Below are positions 38,034-48,484 of a stretch of 64,000 nt of DNA, in pieces. The stretch lies in contig PUQB01000105.1 of NCBI GenBank assembly GCA_003024785.1, positions 372,001 to 436,000 of the forward strand, given 5' to 3'. Positions within the stretch are counted from its first letter, which is position 1. Every line of letters starts with the position of its first letter. The DNA comes from Selaginella tamariscina. Lineage: Eukaryota; Streptophyta; Lycopodiopsida; Selaginellales; Selaginellaceae. Position numbers and translations under genes: made by a program. The notes below the pieces were generated by a model. That model saw only the letters and a list, made by a program, of their open reading frames with translations. It had not been told where the DNA came from and did not search any database.

Positions 38034-39767
38034 TGTCAGAGTTTTAACCCAAAGGGCCAACACGTGGCAACACGTGGCCATTTGGCGTCATCACCCTGTG
38101 TGAGCAACGCTAAGTTTCCCAGAACAACCCCAACGACCCCTAGGGTTAGACTCCCCAAGTGGACAGGAGACTTAGGGTTTAGCCTAAGTCTCCCTAGAAT
38201 GTCTACCCCCAAACCCTTGAGGGATAACCCTAGTTGACTTAGGGTTTAGCCCTATGTCCCCCCAAAACCCTTGAGGGATAACCCTAGTTGACTTAGGGTC
38301 TTGCCCTAGAAGACCTAGACAGGCTCATGCCCTAACCCCCAAAGGAGACGTGTGTTCCACACATACCCCTGACAGAGCTAAGGCATCGTCACTTACCCCT
38401 TGAGGAATCACCCTCATCCGGGAGTACAACCCCTTTAGGGCGACAAGGGGTACCCTGAACCACGACTAACCCCTAAGGGTTTGAGTGGCCAAGTTATACC
38501 CTAGACCTAGGGCTAGTACTTAGTGAGGACACGAGTGTGCGCCGTAGGCGGACACGAGTGTTCTGCTAAGCAAACTCCCTAAGGCTAGGTTTGGGATAAC
38601 CCTAAGCACATGACCTTGCGAGTGCCTCACGAAAGGGCTCTGCTAACATGTTAGGTTGTTCAACCCTTGAATTCCAAGGAGAACACTCCCCTAGCCAAGT
38701 GTGCCAAAGCACACCTAGTTATGAGACCTAACCTCCCTTGAGCGGATGCCCAAGGCTTAGCACCCTAGTGCAAGCACAAGCATGTCTGTTTGCTAAGTAT
38801 CCAACCCCTTGCGACAAGCCCATGACATAACCCCAAAGGGCGTGCCTCAGGCGTTGTACCATGTGACGTTTAGCCCAGTGTCACATCTCCATGTGACACT
38901 GCCTTCCCCGATGTGGGCTATCATGCCATAGCCCTTAGATTCAAGAGTTGCACCAAGTACCACAAACGTGGCTCCTAAATGCCAACTCTAGAACCCCTCA
39001 ATGAACCCTCAGGAACTAGGTAACGTGAACCTGTCAAACAAGATCCCACGCCCACAGTTGGACAAGGACACGGATGTGCCTTGCTTGGCCGTGAGTGCTA
39101 CACCTAGCTTGACGTGGAGGAGGAGGCTGGAGACAAGCCTCAACCTCTGCCTCTTGGAACGTGCATTCCGACAAGACCTCCCAGGCATGGATTCGCCAAC
39201 GTTAAGGGTAAGCTACCCCGAAGGTGGGACGTACCCCTGGCATCTGGAAGTTAGGGCGGCACAACAGAGGGTTGTGCCTTAACGACACAAGCTAGAGCTT
39301 GCACCGGGAGAAGAGTAACGAGCTCAGTCATGAACCCAGGAACCCTCACTCCTATATACTACCTTATTTATGTGACAGAGCCCCCCCCCCTGTTTTCCTG
39401 TTTACATAAGTGGGCTAGCACTGAAATCTCATTCCCAGAGGGAACATACTTGGTGAGTTATCCATCGACCCCTAAACCCTAACCTGTCAAACCTGGGGTA
39501 TTTCTAAGTATCCGACATGCCGAACTCACCGGAACTAGCCATTAATCCAACCGGGACACGAAAACAAGGGTAAGAGTTTTCTAGAAGGTAAGTGCTACCT
39601 TCGCTTAGAGTTTCTCGAGATATCTAAGGACAGCCGGCCGACTACCCCTAAACATAAGTGCACTAAGCGGGGCTGTTTCTCACTACATCTAGGGCTTGCA
39701 ACATAGTACAGTAGGTAACAACAGTCAACGTCCAAAGTAAAGAGGAGTCATAGTAAAAACTATGACA
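38034..39767 (-). repeat. LARD LTR (5' LTR in element orientation)
   Basis: 1734 bases, the partner of 32552-34316. Differences seen by eye are mostly short indels, one deletion of about 24 bases in the internal tandem unit near 38240, and homopolymer length changes such as the C run near 39380; substitutions are rare. Confidence 0.93.
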
Positions 39768-39772
39768 GAAAG
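39768..39772. repeat. Target site duplication, right copy (GAAAG)
   Basis: GAAAG immediately after the LTR end ATGACA, matching 32547-32551. Confidence 0.9.
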
Positions 39773-40029
39773 ATCCCGTCAGCAGTTCCTGTAACCAATC
39801 CTGCAGCTGTGGTACGTGTTCTTGCACCACCTTCTGGAGTAGTTCCTATGGAGGTTGAGAATCCAAATGTGGCTCTCTTTCCGCTGCTAAGAAGCAACAT
39901 CGCCGGAGTGAGAACCTATGCTTGTATTATGGTGAAGCAGGACACAAGGTGGCAGAATGTCCTGTTAAAGCCAGGAAGTTCAAGATGTAGACGGATCCTT
40001 TGTTGTCTCATGTGAGATCATGAGAAGGA
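39773..40029 (+). pseudogene. Gypsy element 1 gag, C-terminal zinc-knuckle remnant
   Basis: Continues the gag cut at 32552. It carries a proline/valine linker (SGVVPMEVENP) and, in a second frame, the knuckle LCLYYGEAGHKVAECP. The second cysteine of the CCHC knuckle is Tyr. Element 2 shows the same change (CLYYGDPYHKLENC). Frame shifts mean no intact Gag can be read. Confidence 0.7.
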
Positions 40030-40393
40030 GATAAAATGATAGCTTTTGGCAACAGAGCATAGTGTAGTTTTGGCGTGATCGACCAAAACCAAAAAATATT
40101 GGAAACATACATTTAAATTTTCAATTTAGTGAGTATAACTTGCATAGTGAAGGCATTTGGCACAAACTTGTGCATTTTCATTCTTCATTCCTTAAGTTGA
40201 AATCTGTAATGTTGTTTATGCTATAAGGATAAGCAAGGGTGATTCCTTAGTTAACAAGAGCATTAGTTATGATTCTCCACTTTACTTATCAATGAAGTAA
40301 GGATCTTATTAAGTTCGATAGGTTATGTTTGGAGGGCTCAATGAGCCATAAATGGTCGGATATTTATTTTGGAGGTTTAAGTATATGTACCTT
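40030..40393 (+). mobile_element. Inverted fragment of the LARD internal domain
   Basis: The reverse complement of this stretch follows the LARD interior at about 36755-37015 phrase by phrase (AGGAATCACCCTTG, GAAAATGCACAAG, GCCTTCACTATGCAAG). Gypsy sequence resumes at about 40394 (CTTCAAGGCTCTTCACTC, shared with element 2). It lies between gag and protease of element 1, in opposite orientation to the full LARD. No LTR ends remain. Confidence 0.75.
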
Positions 40394-40486
40394 CTTCAAG
40401 GCTCTTCACTCATAACATCTTCCCTTCCTCATCTTGGATCTATTCCATCCACAAAGGTGTGCAAGCCGTTCCATGTTCCGGTGTAG

Positions 40487-40915
40487 ATGAAGACATCGGA
40501 GGTGGAGTTCTCTGGTAAAGCTTTGATGGATAGCAGAGCAAACGCAAATTTCATCGACAAGAATTTTGCTGTCAAGCACGGGATTTGTCTACATCCTTTG
40601 AAGACTCCTAGTTCTGTACGGGTCGTTGATGGACGAGATATCAAATTTGGAGCGGTAATAAATGACACGGAGTTTATTGAGGTCGTTGCTTGCGGTGCTG
40701 TGTGCAACATCTCCTTCAGTGTTATTTCTATTTCAGACTCTACGATTATCCTTGGTTTGCTGTGGATCGAGTTGGTGGATCCTGGTTGGAGAGAATGTTT
40801 CATGAACAGTTTCCCAGCTGTTTCAACTCCAACCACACTCGTTGATTCTGATCATGTTCCAGTTCCTCCTCCACTTCGAGTCTCGCATATCACCTTGAAG
40901 CAGTTCAAGACATGA
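40487..40915 (+). pseudogene. Gypsy element 1 protease
   Basis: Retropepsin-like domain: ALMDSRANANFIDKNFA, then VRVVDGRDIKFGAV and the partner loop IILGLLWIEL. The catalytic triplet D-S/T-G reads D-S-R. The same DSR occurs in element 2, so the glycine was lost before both copies were made or the reference family differs. An enzyme with Arg there is unlikely to be active. Confidence 0.75.
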
Positions 40916-42005
40916 CCCAGCATCCGTGTTCGCGATCAAAGTCTATCCTTGCTCTGCTAAGGATGTTTATGTTCCTCCTGCCTTACCAAAGTAGTATGCC
41001 GATTTCGCAGACGTCTTCAACAAAAAGAAAGCTTCTGCCTTGCCACCGCACCATGAGTACGACTGTCCTATCGATCTCATTGAGGGTAAGCAGCCGTCCT
41101 CCGGTCCTATTTACGGTCTCTCACCAACAGAGTTGGAGACATTGAGGAAATACATTGAGGAGAATCTTGTCACCGAATTTATCCGTCATTCACGATCACC
41201 GGCTGGTGCTCCAGTATTCTTTGTTTCCAAGAAGGATGGAAGTCTCCGGCTTGTGGTGGACTACCAAGATCTGAATAAGGTCACCATTCCAAACAAGTAT
41301 CCTCTCCCGCTCGTCTCCGACATGCTCGAACGTCTTTCTGGTGCCCAATACTTCAGAAAGATCGATTTAAGAGGAGCGTACAATCTCATCCGAATTCGAG
41401 AAAGGGACGAGTGGAAAACAGCTTTCCGTACACGCTACGGACATTTTGAGTACGTAATAATGCCGTTCGGCCTGACAAATGCACCTGCTGTGTTCCAGCA
41501 CATGGCTAACGATATTTTTCGGGACTTCTTGGATTTGTTTGTCATCATGTACCTAGAAGCACCACTTGTTTGCCAAGTTGGAGAAGTGCCCTTTCTGTCG
41601 AGTTCCTGGGGTACATCATTTTAGCTGAAGGTGTTCACATGGATCCTGCAAAAGTCCGGACTGTATTGGAGTGGGAGAGACCATCAAATGTTCGTGATGT
41701 TCGATGTTTCCTTGGGTTTGCGAACTTCTATCGACGTTTCGTTCGGGATTTCTCCAAGATTGCATTGTCATTGACGAAGTTGACTGGCAAGGATGTTCCA
41801 TTTGTCTGGTCCTCTGAGGCTGAGGAGGCATTCGAGTTCCTAAAGAAGGCATTCACCTCGGCACCTGTTCTTATCCATCCTGACCCTGCGAAGCCATATT
41901 TTTGTGGAAGCTGATGCCTCTTACTTCGCCATTGGTGGAGTGTTGTCCCAGAAAGGTCCAAATCATCTTCTCCATCCCATTGGTTTTCATTCCCACAAGT
42001 TCACT
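40916..42005 (+). pseudogene. Gypsy element 1 reverse transcriptase / RNase H remnant
   Basis: Frames at 41040-41624 and 41570-41914 give YDCPIDLIEGKQPSSGPIYG, FFVSKKDGSLRLVVDYQDLN, RKIDLRGAYNLIRI and MPFGLTNAPAVFQHM, the RT palm. At FVIMYL the sequence jumps straight to HHLFAKLEKC-type sequence: against element 2 about 25 residues, including the catalytic DD of YLDD and ILIFSKTREEHE, are deleted. RNase H begins (EADAS) but stops at 42005, where an older LARD copy takes over. No integrase follows. Confidence 0.85.
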
Positions 42006-44287
42006 TACAACAAAGGTTTTAAGTTATATTTGTCCAAATCAAGTGATTTAAACTTAGTAAATTATTCCACCTAATGTTATTTACATTGGACAATATTTTA
42101 ATTACATTGAATTTTTGAAGCAATTACTTAACATATTCATCATATGTTAATACTTGACTTTCCATTGTACTAAAAGTCTATCATGATAATTTGCTTCTTA
42201 AATTGCACTCTTTAAACATGGACTAAGGTAAGAACTCTTTCTATACTTTTCATCATAATGTAGTGTTCATTCTTATGTTTGATAATGCCCCTTTTATCAA
42301 AGTCAAAGATGCACATTTGAATATAAGTCTTTCCCTATTTGAACACTATTACCAAAATTGACATTAAATCTCGAGTTAAGCCAAAACTCAATGGTTACTG
42401 TCACATTTTCAAACCATGTGTTATTCCAATTTCAAACACCTTAAAGAAAAAGAAATATTTTTAATAACGTGCAAACTTAGCATATTGCATGATTCACTTC
42501 ATAAAACTTAGTTTGTAAGTTAAAATAAACTAACTTGCCATGTTTTTTAAAAATGTTTGGTAAATTAACTAGCACAAACATAAGATAAATGAACATTGTA
42601 ATTAAAATGGGAATGATACATGAAAATGGAAATAGAAAAAAAATCTCTAATTAATACTTACGTATTAATTATTAATATTTTAAATATACATTTTAAAGAA
42701 TATTCTTTCTTTAAACATATATTATTCTAAAATATTTTTTATATTAAAAAAATACTAATTAAATAATTAAAATTGCTAATTATTAAGAAAATGAGACTAT
42801 AGACATTCCCATTTTAATTACAATGTTCATATAAAGTAACATGGGTAATTATAAAATAAAGTAACATGGGCAATTATAAAGTAAAGTAACATGAGCAAAC
42901 ATAAGGTAAAATAACTTAACATAGAACTTTGAAAGTTGCCTTCCGAGTGCTACCCTGGACATTAGAGTTCATAACCCACATTCACTTACCAAGTAGGTGT
43001 TATTTAAAGAGTATATATCTTAAGACCAACTTTCCAAGTAAAATTTAGACATGTTAGCCAAAAGTGATATAGTACTTTTAAAACTTAGAACTAACTAAAC
43101 TTTAGAACACAATACCACTTTAGGCAATCCTACTAACTGCAAAGAACTTGGCTTTGATACCAATTGTTAAAGTTTTAGCCTAAAAGGCCAACACGTGGCA
43201 ACACATAACTGTCAAGTGACCATTTGGCGTCAACATCTGTGTGAGCAACACTAAGTCTTCTAAGACGACCACAAGAGTCTGACTCAAATGCCTAAATAGG
43301 CATGAGACTTAGGGTCCTACCCTAAGTCCCCTAAGATGACTACCTTCCGAACCTCAGAAGATAACTGGAATAAACTTTAGAATCATGTCCTAGAAGACTT
43401 GGATAGGCTCATGCCCTAACCCCACCAAGGAGATATGTCCCATACATAGCCCAATGACAAAGCTAAGACATTATCATTATCTCTTAAGGAATCACCCTCA
43501 CCCGAGAGTACAAACCCCTTTTGGGCAATAAGGGTACCCTAATCCACAATTAACCCATAAGGGTTTGAGTGTTGAGCCATACCTTAGACCTGAAGTTAAT
43601 ACTTAGTAAGGACATGAGTATGCACCATATGCGAACATAAGTGTTTTTACTAAGTAAACTTCTTAAGGCTAGATTTAAATAATCCTAAGTACACAACCTT
43701 GCAAGTGCCTAACAAATTAGCTCTTGCTAACAAGTTTAGGTTGTTCAATTCTTAAATCCCAAGAAGAAAACTAGCTTAGCCGAGTGTGCCAATAACACAT
43801 CTAGTTAAGACACCTAACCTTCCTTGAGCAAATGTCTATGGCTTAGCACCCTAAGCATGCATGCTTGCTGAAGTATCCAACTCCTTGGCATTAAGCCCAC
43901 ACACTGTTTCCCAAGATGTGAAGTATCACGCCATAACTCCTTAGATTTCAAGAGTTACACTAGGCACCACAAACGTGGCCTCAATTGCCAACTGTAAAAC
44001 CCCTTTATGAACCCTTAGGAACTTGGTAAAGAAAACATGTCAGCCAAGATCCCATGCTCACAATTGGACAAGGACACAAATGTGTCTTGCTTAGTTATGC
44101 CTAACTTGATGTGGAGGAGGAGGTTGTAAACATACTTAACCTTTGAAATGTGTAGTTTGACAAGACCTCCCAAATACGGATTTGCCAACATTAAGGGTAA
44201 GTTACCCCGAAGGTGAGACGTACCCCTATTATCTAGAGTTGAGGTGGCACAATAAAGGGTTGTGCATTAATGATATAAACTAGAGCT
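42006..44287 (-). mobile_element. Older LARD copy, internal end and first part of LTR
   Basis: 42006-43164 follows the interior of the full LARD from about 37205 to 38033; the primer site is at 43150-43162. At 43165 the LTR starts (TGTTAAAG) and runs to 44287, where gypsy element 2 is inserted. The rest of the LTR is at 49848-50311. Much more diverged than the complete copy, with a local insertion near 42590-42890 rich in AACATGGGTAATTATAAAGT-type repeats. The left part of the element is missing. Confidence 0.8.
44283..44287. repeat. Target site duplication of gypsy element 2, left copy (GAGCT)
   Basis: GAGCT at 44283-44287 and again at 49843-49847, in the older LARD LTR (matching the AGAGCTTGCAC phrase of the intact LTR). 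Confidence 0.8.
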
Positions 44288-44687
44288 TATCACAACCTTG
44301 TGCAAAGGGCGAAACCTTTAGAACAAGGGTGGAACCTTGAAAGGAGAAGATTGTATTCAAGAAAGAAATGAATACAAAATGAACACTAAGTCGAAGACTG
44401 GTGTTGAATGATTCTTGAGAAACCTGGAATTGGAACCCTGTTTATATATCTGAGGTCCTGAGGATTGTATGGTCCACAACTGGTCTGGAATGTGTGATCC
44501 ACAACTGGTCTGGAATGTGTGGTCCACAATTGGTCTGGAACATGCGTATGAATATACGCCTTGCTGTTGATGGTGTAGTTCAGCATTCAGGATCATACGG
44601 ACCAGTTGGTTAACACATGTGTGTGTTAGCCAAAAGGTCTCGGGTTCAAGTCTCGTGAAAGGCAAAAAATAACCCATGATTCCTACA
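44288..44687 (-). repeat. Gypsy element 2 LTR (3' LTR)
   Basis: Starts TATCACAACC (TG changed to TA) and ends CCTACA on the plus strand. It holds two GTCTGGAATGTGTG-type repeats and a tRNA-like phrase (GGTTAACACATG ... GGTCTCGGGTTCAAGTC, 44607-44655). Confidence 0.88.
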
Positions 44688-44704
44688 CTATCTCCCCCTT
44701 TGAA
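44688..44704 (-). promoter_or_regulatory. Polypurine tract of gypsy element 2
   Basis: Minus strand TTCAAAGGGGGAGATAG adjoining the LTR start TGTAGG, a classic gypsy PPT. Confidence 0.85.
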
Positions 44705-44721
44705 TGATGAGCAACATGTTA

Positions 44722-44990
44722 GTTTGGAGTCAAGAATTGCAGCCTTCGAACTTAGGTAGGCTCCCAAGTGCGTTCGTTTGGAGTCAAGAATTGCAGCCTT
44801 CGAACTTAGGTAGGCTCCCAAGTGCGTTCGTTTGGAGTCAAGAATTGCAGCCTTCGAACTTAGGTAGGCTCCCAAGTGCGTTCGTTTGGAGTCAAAAATT
44901 GCAACTGTAACTGGAGGAGGAGCCTACCTAAGTGCGTTCGTTTGGAGTCAAGAATTGCAGCCTTCGAACTTAGGTAGGCTCCCAAGTGAA
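44722..44990. repeat. 54-bp minisatellite, five copies
   Basis: Units start at 44722, 44776, 44830, 44884 (variant, 56 bases) and 44940, each beginning GTTTGGAGTCAAGAATTGCA. 54 bases is 18 codons, so the minus strand reads an open 18-residue repeat (LGAYLSSKAAILDSKRTH). It lies between the integrase end and the 3' LTR of element 2, next to a partial second copy of the integrase C-terminal coding sequence (44995-45060). Confidence 0.93.
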
Positions 44991-45145
44991 TGCTGGAGGA
45001 GAGGAACGGGATGGATCCGGATGGTTGGCGGAAGCTCGAGACGAAACGTCACATCAAAGAGTTTTTCGAACTCAAGTTCACCAGCAACTGTAACTGGAAG
45101 AGGTGGTGGAAGAAGTCGGCCAGGTTCAGAAGGAGCATGATAAGG

Positions 45146-46406
45146 CTATAACAAAGAAACATGGAACACGGGATGGATCTGGATGGTTGGCGGAAGCTCG
45201 AGACGAAACATCACATCAAAGAGTTTTTCGATGATGCGAAATGGCCCCAAGCGTTGATAGTCCAGCTTGTCACAGGGACGTGTGGTTGGCCAATGACGCC
45301 GGAGGAGCCAACACTTGGTCACCAATTGTGAATGCTGGAGGAGAGGAACAGGAACAATTAGCAGCTTATCGTTGCAAATCCCGAGCGCATTGAAGATGAT
45401 GCTGCACTTCTTCATGGACCTGTCGGAGATGCTCAACACGATCATCGGCAGCAGTGGTGAGGCCAGGAACCAAGGGCAAGCTGTAGAACCAGCGAGGATG
45501 AACACCAGAGAACCCGAAAATGGCGACACACTTATGGATGAGTGTGCCGTGTTGTTGTATGCGAACTCGGCAGCAAGAAGGAGATTGACCCAATCATCTT
45601 GCAGATGAGAAATGAAACACCGGAGATATTGTTCCAGAGTCTAAATCGTGCGCTCCGATTGTTCATCTGTTTCAGGATGATGTGCAATAGACAGCTTCCC
45701 GGTGATACGTAGCCGATCTAGGAATCTCCGCCAAAATGCCGAAGTGAACTGGGGACCTCGATCAGTGACAAGTTAATCAGGAAGACCATGAAGACGGAAC
45801 ACCTCCCGGTACACCAGATTTGCAGCATCAGGACCCGAACATGTCTTGTCGCAGGGAACAAAGTGCGCCATCTTAGAGAACCGATCAACAATGACTAGGA
45901 CAGCATCAAACCCTCTAGAAGGCGGTAAATCCGTGAGGAAATCTATGGTGATGGATGACCATGGCCGCTGAGCAATAGGAAGAGGCTGTAGTAGTCCAAC
46001 CGGTCGATGATGAGGAAGCTTTGTACGCTGGCACGTGTCACAAGATTGCACAAATCTCTCAACATACACGCGAAGCCGAGGCCACCAGAACACCCGTTGT
46101 ACTAGCTTGATCGTCTTTCGAATGCCAAAAATGTCCTGCAGCTGTGTTGTCATGGCAGTGTTGGACAGCTCGCAACCTCAGTTCTCCGTCCGGAACATAG
46201 ATTTAGATGTGGTGGTACAGTAACCCATTATGAAGATGGAAAGCAGCATAATCTCGTAGTTGTGACCCTGAAGACAATGGTTGAACTCGTCGAACATGTG
46301 CAAGAACATCACGAGCAAACTCGTCTTGAGGGAGATTTTCTCGGATTAGATCCAAAAACGAAGTGTTAACTGGAGCAAAAGAACGGGAAAGCGCGTTTAC
46401 CAACAA
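45146..46406 (-). pseudogene. Gypsy element 2 integrase
   Basis: Zinc-finger end CDTCQRTK, catalytic core ITIDFLTDLPPSRGFDAVLV, VDRFSKMAHF, then TDRGPQF and QSERT supplying the D,D-E acids, and a C-terminal LDYQRLGPFRIIEK / HPVFHVSLL as in chromoviral-type integrases. Two nonsense codons break the frame: TAA between LPD and LVTDRG (about 45773) and TAG after SERTI. No chromodomain recognised. Confidence 0.82.
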
Positions 46407-46436
46407 CTGGTCGGAGCTCAGGATGACTTGTTCTTG

Positions 46437-47903
46437 TTAATCAAATCGGATTTCACCTGGTACTAGAGCTAGGTAACTGCAACGAGATAAGGCATCTGCT
46501 TTTCCATTTAGACGACCGGGACGATGAATAATCACGTATCGGAATCGGGACAAAGATTGTGCCCATCGCGCCTGACGTCGATTGAGAACTCGTGCTGTTG
46601 CCCAGTACTGGAGGTTCTTGTGATCACAATACACCTTAACCACATGCGGGGAACCTTCAAGGAATCTGCGCCACTCCTTAAAGGCATCGACGATCGCCAG
46701 CAGCTCCTTATTATAGACATCGTAGTTGATCTCAGGTGCAGTGAACTTGCGAGAATGGAAAGCAATGGGATGGAGAAGATGATCTGGACCTTCCTGGGAC
46801 AACACTCCACCAATGGCGAAGTCAGAGGCATCAGCTTCTATGAAATATGGCTTCGCAGGGTCAGGATGGATAAGAACAGATGCCGAGGTGAACGCCTTCT
46901 TTAGGAACTCGAACGCCTCCTCAGCCTTAGAGGACCAGACAAATGGAACATCCTTGCTAGTCAACTTCGTCAATGGCAATGCAATCTTGGAAAAATCCCG
47001 AACGAAACGTCGATAGAAATTCGCAAACCCTATGAAACATCGAACATCACGAACATTTGATGGTCTCTCCCACTCCAATACAGTTCGGACTTTTGTAGGA
47101 TCCATGTAAACACCTTCAGCTAAAATGATGTACCCCAGGAACTCGACAGACTGCTGACTGAAAGAGCACTTCTCCAACTTGGCAAACAAGTGGTGCTTCC
47201 GAAGCCTCTCCAAGACTAACCGTACATGTCGTTCGTGTTCTTCTCGAGTCTTGGAAAATATCAGGATGTCGTCTAGGTACATGATGACAAACAAATCCAA
47301 GAAGTCCCGGAAAATATCGTTAGCTATGTGCTGGAACATAGCAGGTGCATTTGTCAGGCCGAACGGCATTACTACGTACTCGAAATGTCCGTAGCGTGTA
47401 CGAAAAGCTGTTTTCCACTCGTCCCTTTCTCGAATTCGGATGAGATTGTACGCTCCTCTTAAATCGATCTTTCTGAAGTACCGGGCACCAGAAAGACGTT
47501 CGAGCATGTCGGAGACGAGCGGGAGAGGATACTTGATTGGAATGGTGACCTTATTCAAATCTCGGTAGTCCACCACAAGCCGGAGACTTCCATCCTTCTT
47601 GGAAACAAAGAATACTGGAGCATCAGCCGGTGATCGCGAATGACGGATAAATCCGGTGACAAGATTCTCCTCAATGTATTTCCTCAATGTCTCCAATTCT
47701 GTTGGTGAGAGACCGTAAATAGGACCTGAGGACGGCTGCTTACCCTCAACGAGATCGATAGGACAGTCGTACTCATGGTGCGGTGGCAAGGCAGAAGCTT
47801 TCTTTTTGTCGAAGACGTCTGCGAAATCGGCATACTGCTTTGGTAAGGCAGGAGAAACAGAAACATCCTTAGCAGAGCAGGGATAGACTTTGATCGCGAA
47901 CAC
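46437..47903 (-). CDS. Gypsy element 2 reverse transcriptase-RNase H, open frame
   Basis: 488 residues without a break. RT: FFVSKKDGSLRLVVDYRDLN, KIDLRGAYNLIRI, MPFGLTNAPAMFQ and the intact catalytic box MYLDDILIFS. RNase H: FIEADASDFAIGGVL, NKELLAIVDAFKEWRRFLEG, VYCDHKNLQYW and ADALSR, with the D-E-D-D acids visible. Copies element RNA into cDNA. The frame stops at 46437, just before integrase. It is the only intact catalytic domain in the cluster and a candidate source of enzyme for the LARD, though Gag and protease here are defective. Confidence 0.9.
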   Translation of the reverse strand: MFAIKVYPCSAKDVSVSPALPKQYADFADVFDKKKASALPPHHEYDCPIDLVEGKQPSSGPIYGLSPTELETLRKYIEENLVTGFIRHSRSPADAPVFFVSKKDGSLRLVVDYRDLNKVTIPIKYPLPLVSDMLERLSGARYFRKIDLRGAYNLIRIRERDEWKTAFRTRYGHFEYVVMPFGLTNAPAMFQHIANDIFRDFLDLFVIMYLDDILIFSKTREEHERHVRLVLERLRKHHLFAKLEKCSFSQQSVEFLGYIILAEGVYMDPTKVRTVLEWERPSNVRDVRCFIGFANFYRRFVRDFSKIALPLTKLTSKDVPFVWSSKAEEAFEFLKKAFTSASVLIHPDPAKPYFIEADASDFAIGGVLSQEGPDHLLHPIAFHSRKFTAPEINYDVYNKELLAIVDAFKEWRRFLEGSPHVVKVYCDHKNLQYWATARVLNRRQARWAQSLSRFRYVIIHRPGRLNGKADALSRCSYLALVPGEIRFD

Positions 47904-47918
47904 GGATGCTGGGTCATG

Positions 47919-48338
47919 TCAGCTATCTTTCTTGAACTGCTTCAAGGTGATATGCGAGACTCGAAGTGGAGGAGGAACTGGAACAGGATCGGAATCAACG
48001 AGTGTGGTTGAAGTTGAAACAGCTGGGAAACTGTTCATGAAACATTCTCTCCAACCAAGATCCACCAACTCGATCCACAGCAAACCAAGGATAATCGTAG
48101 AGTCTGGAATAGAAACAACACTGAAGGAGATGTTGCACACAGCACCGCAAGCAACGACCTCAACGAACTCCGTGTCATTTATTACCGCTCCAGATTTGAT
48201 ATCTTGTCCATCAACGACCCGTACAGAACCAGGAGTCTTCAAAGGATGTAGACAAATCCCGTGCTTGACAGCAAAATTCTTGTCGATGAAATTTGCGTTT
48301 ACTCTGCTATCCACCAAAGCTTTACCAGAGAACTCCAC
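47919..48338 (-). pseudogene. Gypsy element 2 protease
   Basis: Retropepsin-like domain: FSGKALVDSRVNANFIDKNF, VRVVDGQDIKSG and IILGLLWIEL. As in element 1 the active-site triplet is DSR instead of DSG/DTG. The frame is otherwise open but out of frame with RT by a stop region at 47904-47918. Confidence 0.75.
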
Positions 48339-48484
48339 CTCTAATGTCTTCAGCTACACCGGAACATGGAACAGCTTGCACACCTTTGTGGATGAAATGG
48401 ATCCAAGATGAGGAAGGGAAGATGTTATGAGTGAAGAGCCTTGAAGAACATGAGTTGTTCCACGGCAATCCAGCCGGACGGCTC

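Larger units (their letters stand above)
32552..39767 (-). mobile_element. Complete non-autonomous LTR retrotransposon (LARD type)
   Basis: Two near-identical LTRs (32552-34316, 1765 bases; 38034-39767, 1734 bases) flank 3.7 kb without any substantial open frame. Orientation is minus: on that strand each LTR reads TGTCATAG...CTCTGACA, a primer-binding site follows the 38034 LTR (38031-38019) and a purine tract (34330-34317) precedes the 34316 LTR. A GAAAG duplication flanks the element. It sits inside the gag of gypsy element 1. It must be mobilised in trans, presumably by a gypsy-type element, since the primer site fits initiator tRNA-Met. Similar LTRs fit large retrotransposon derivatives (LARDs). 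Confidence 0.92.

Noticed and set aside
44722..44990. Regularly spaced repeats resembling a CRISPR array
   Set aside because: Units are contiguous without spacers, in a plant retrotransposon. It is a minisatellite.
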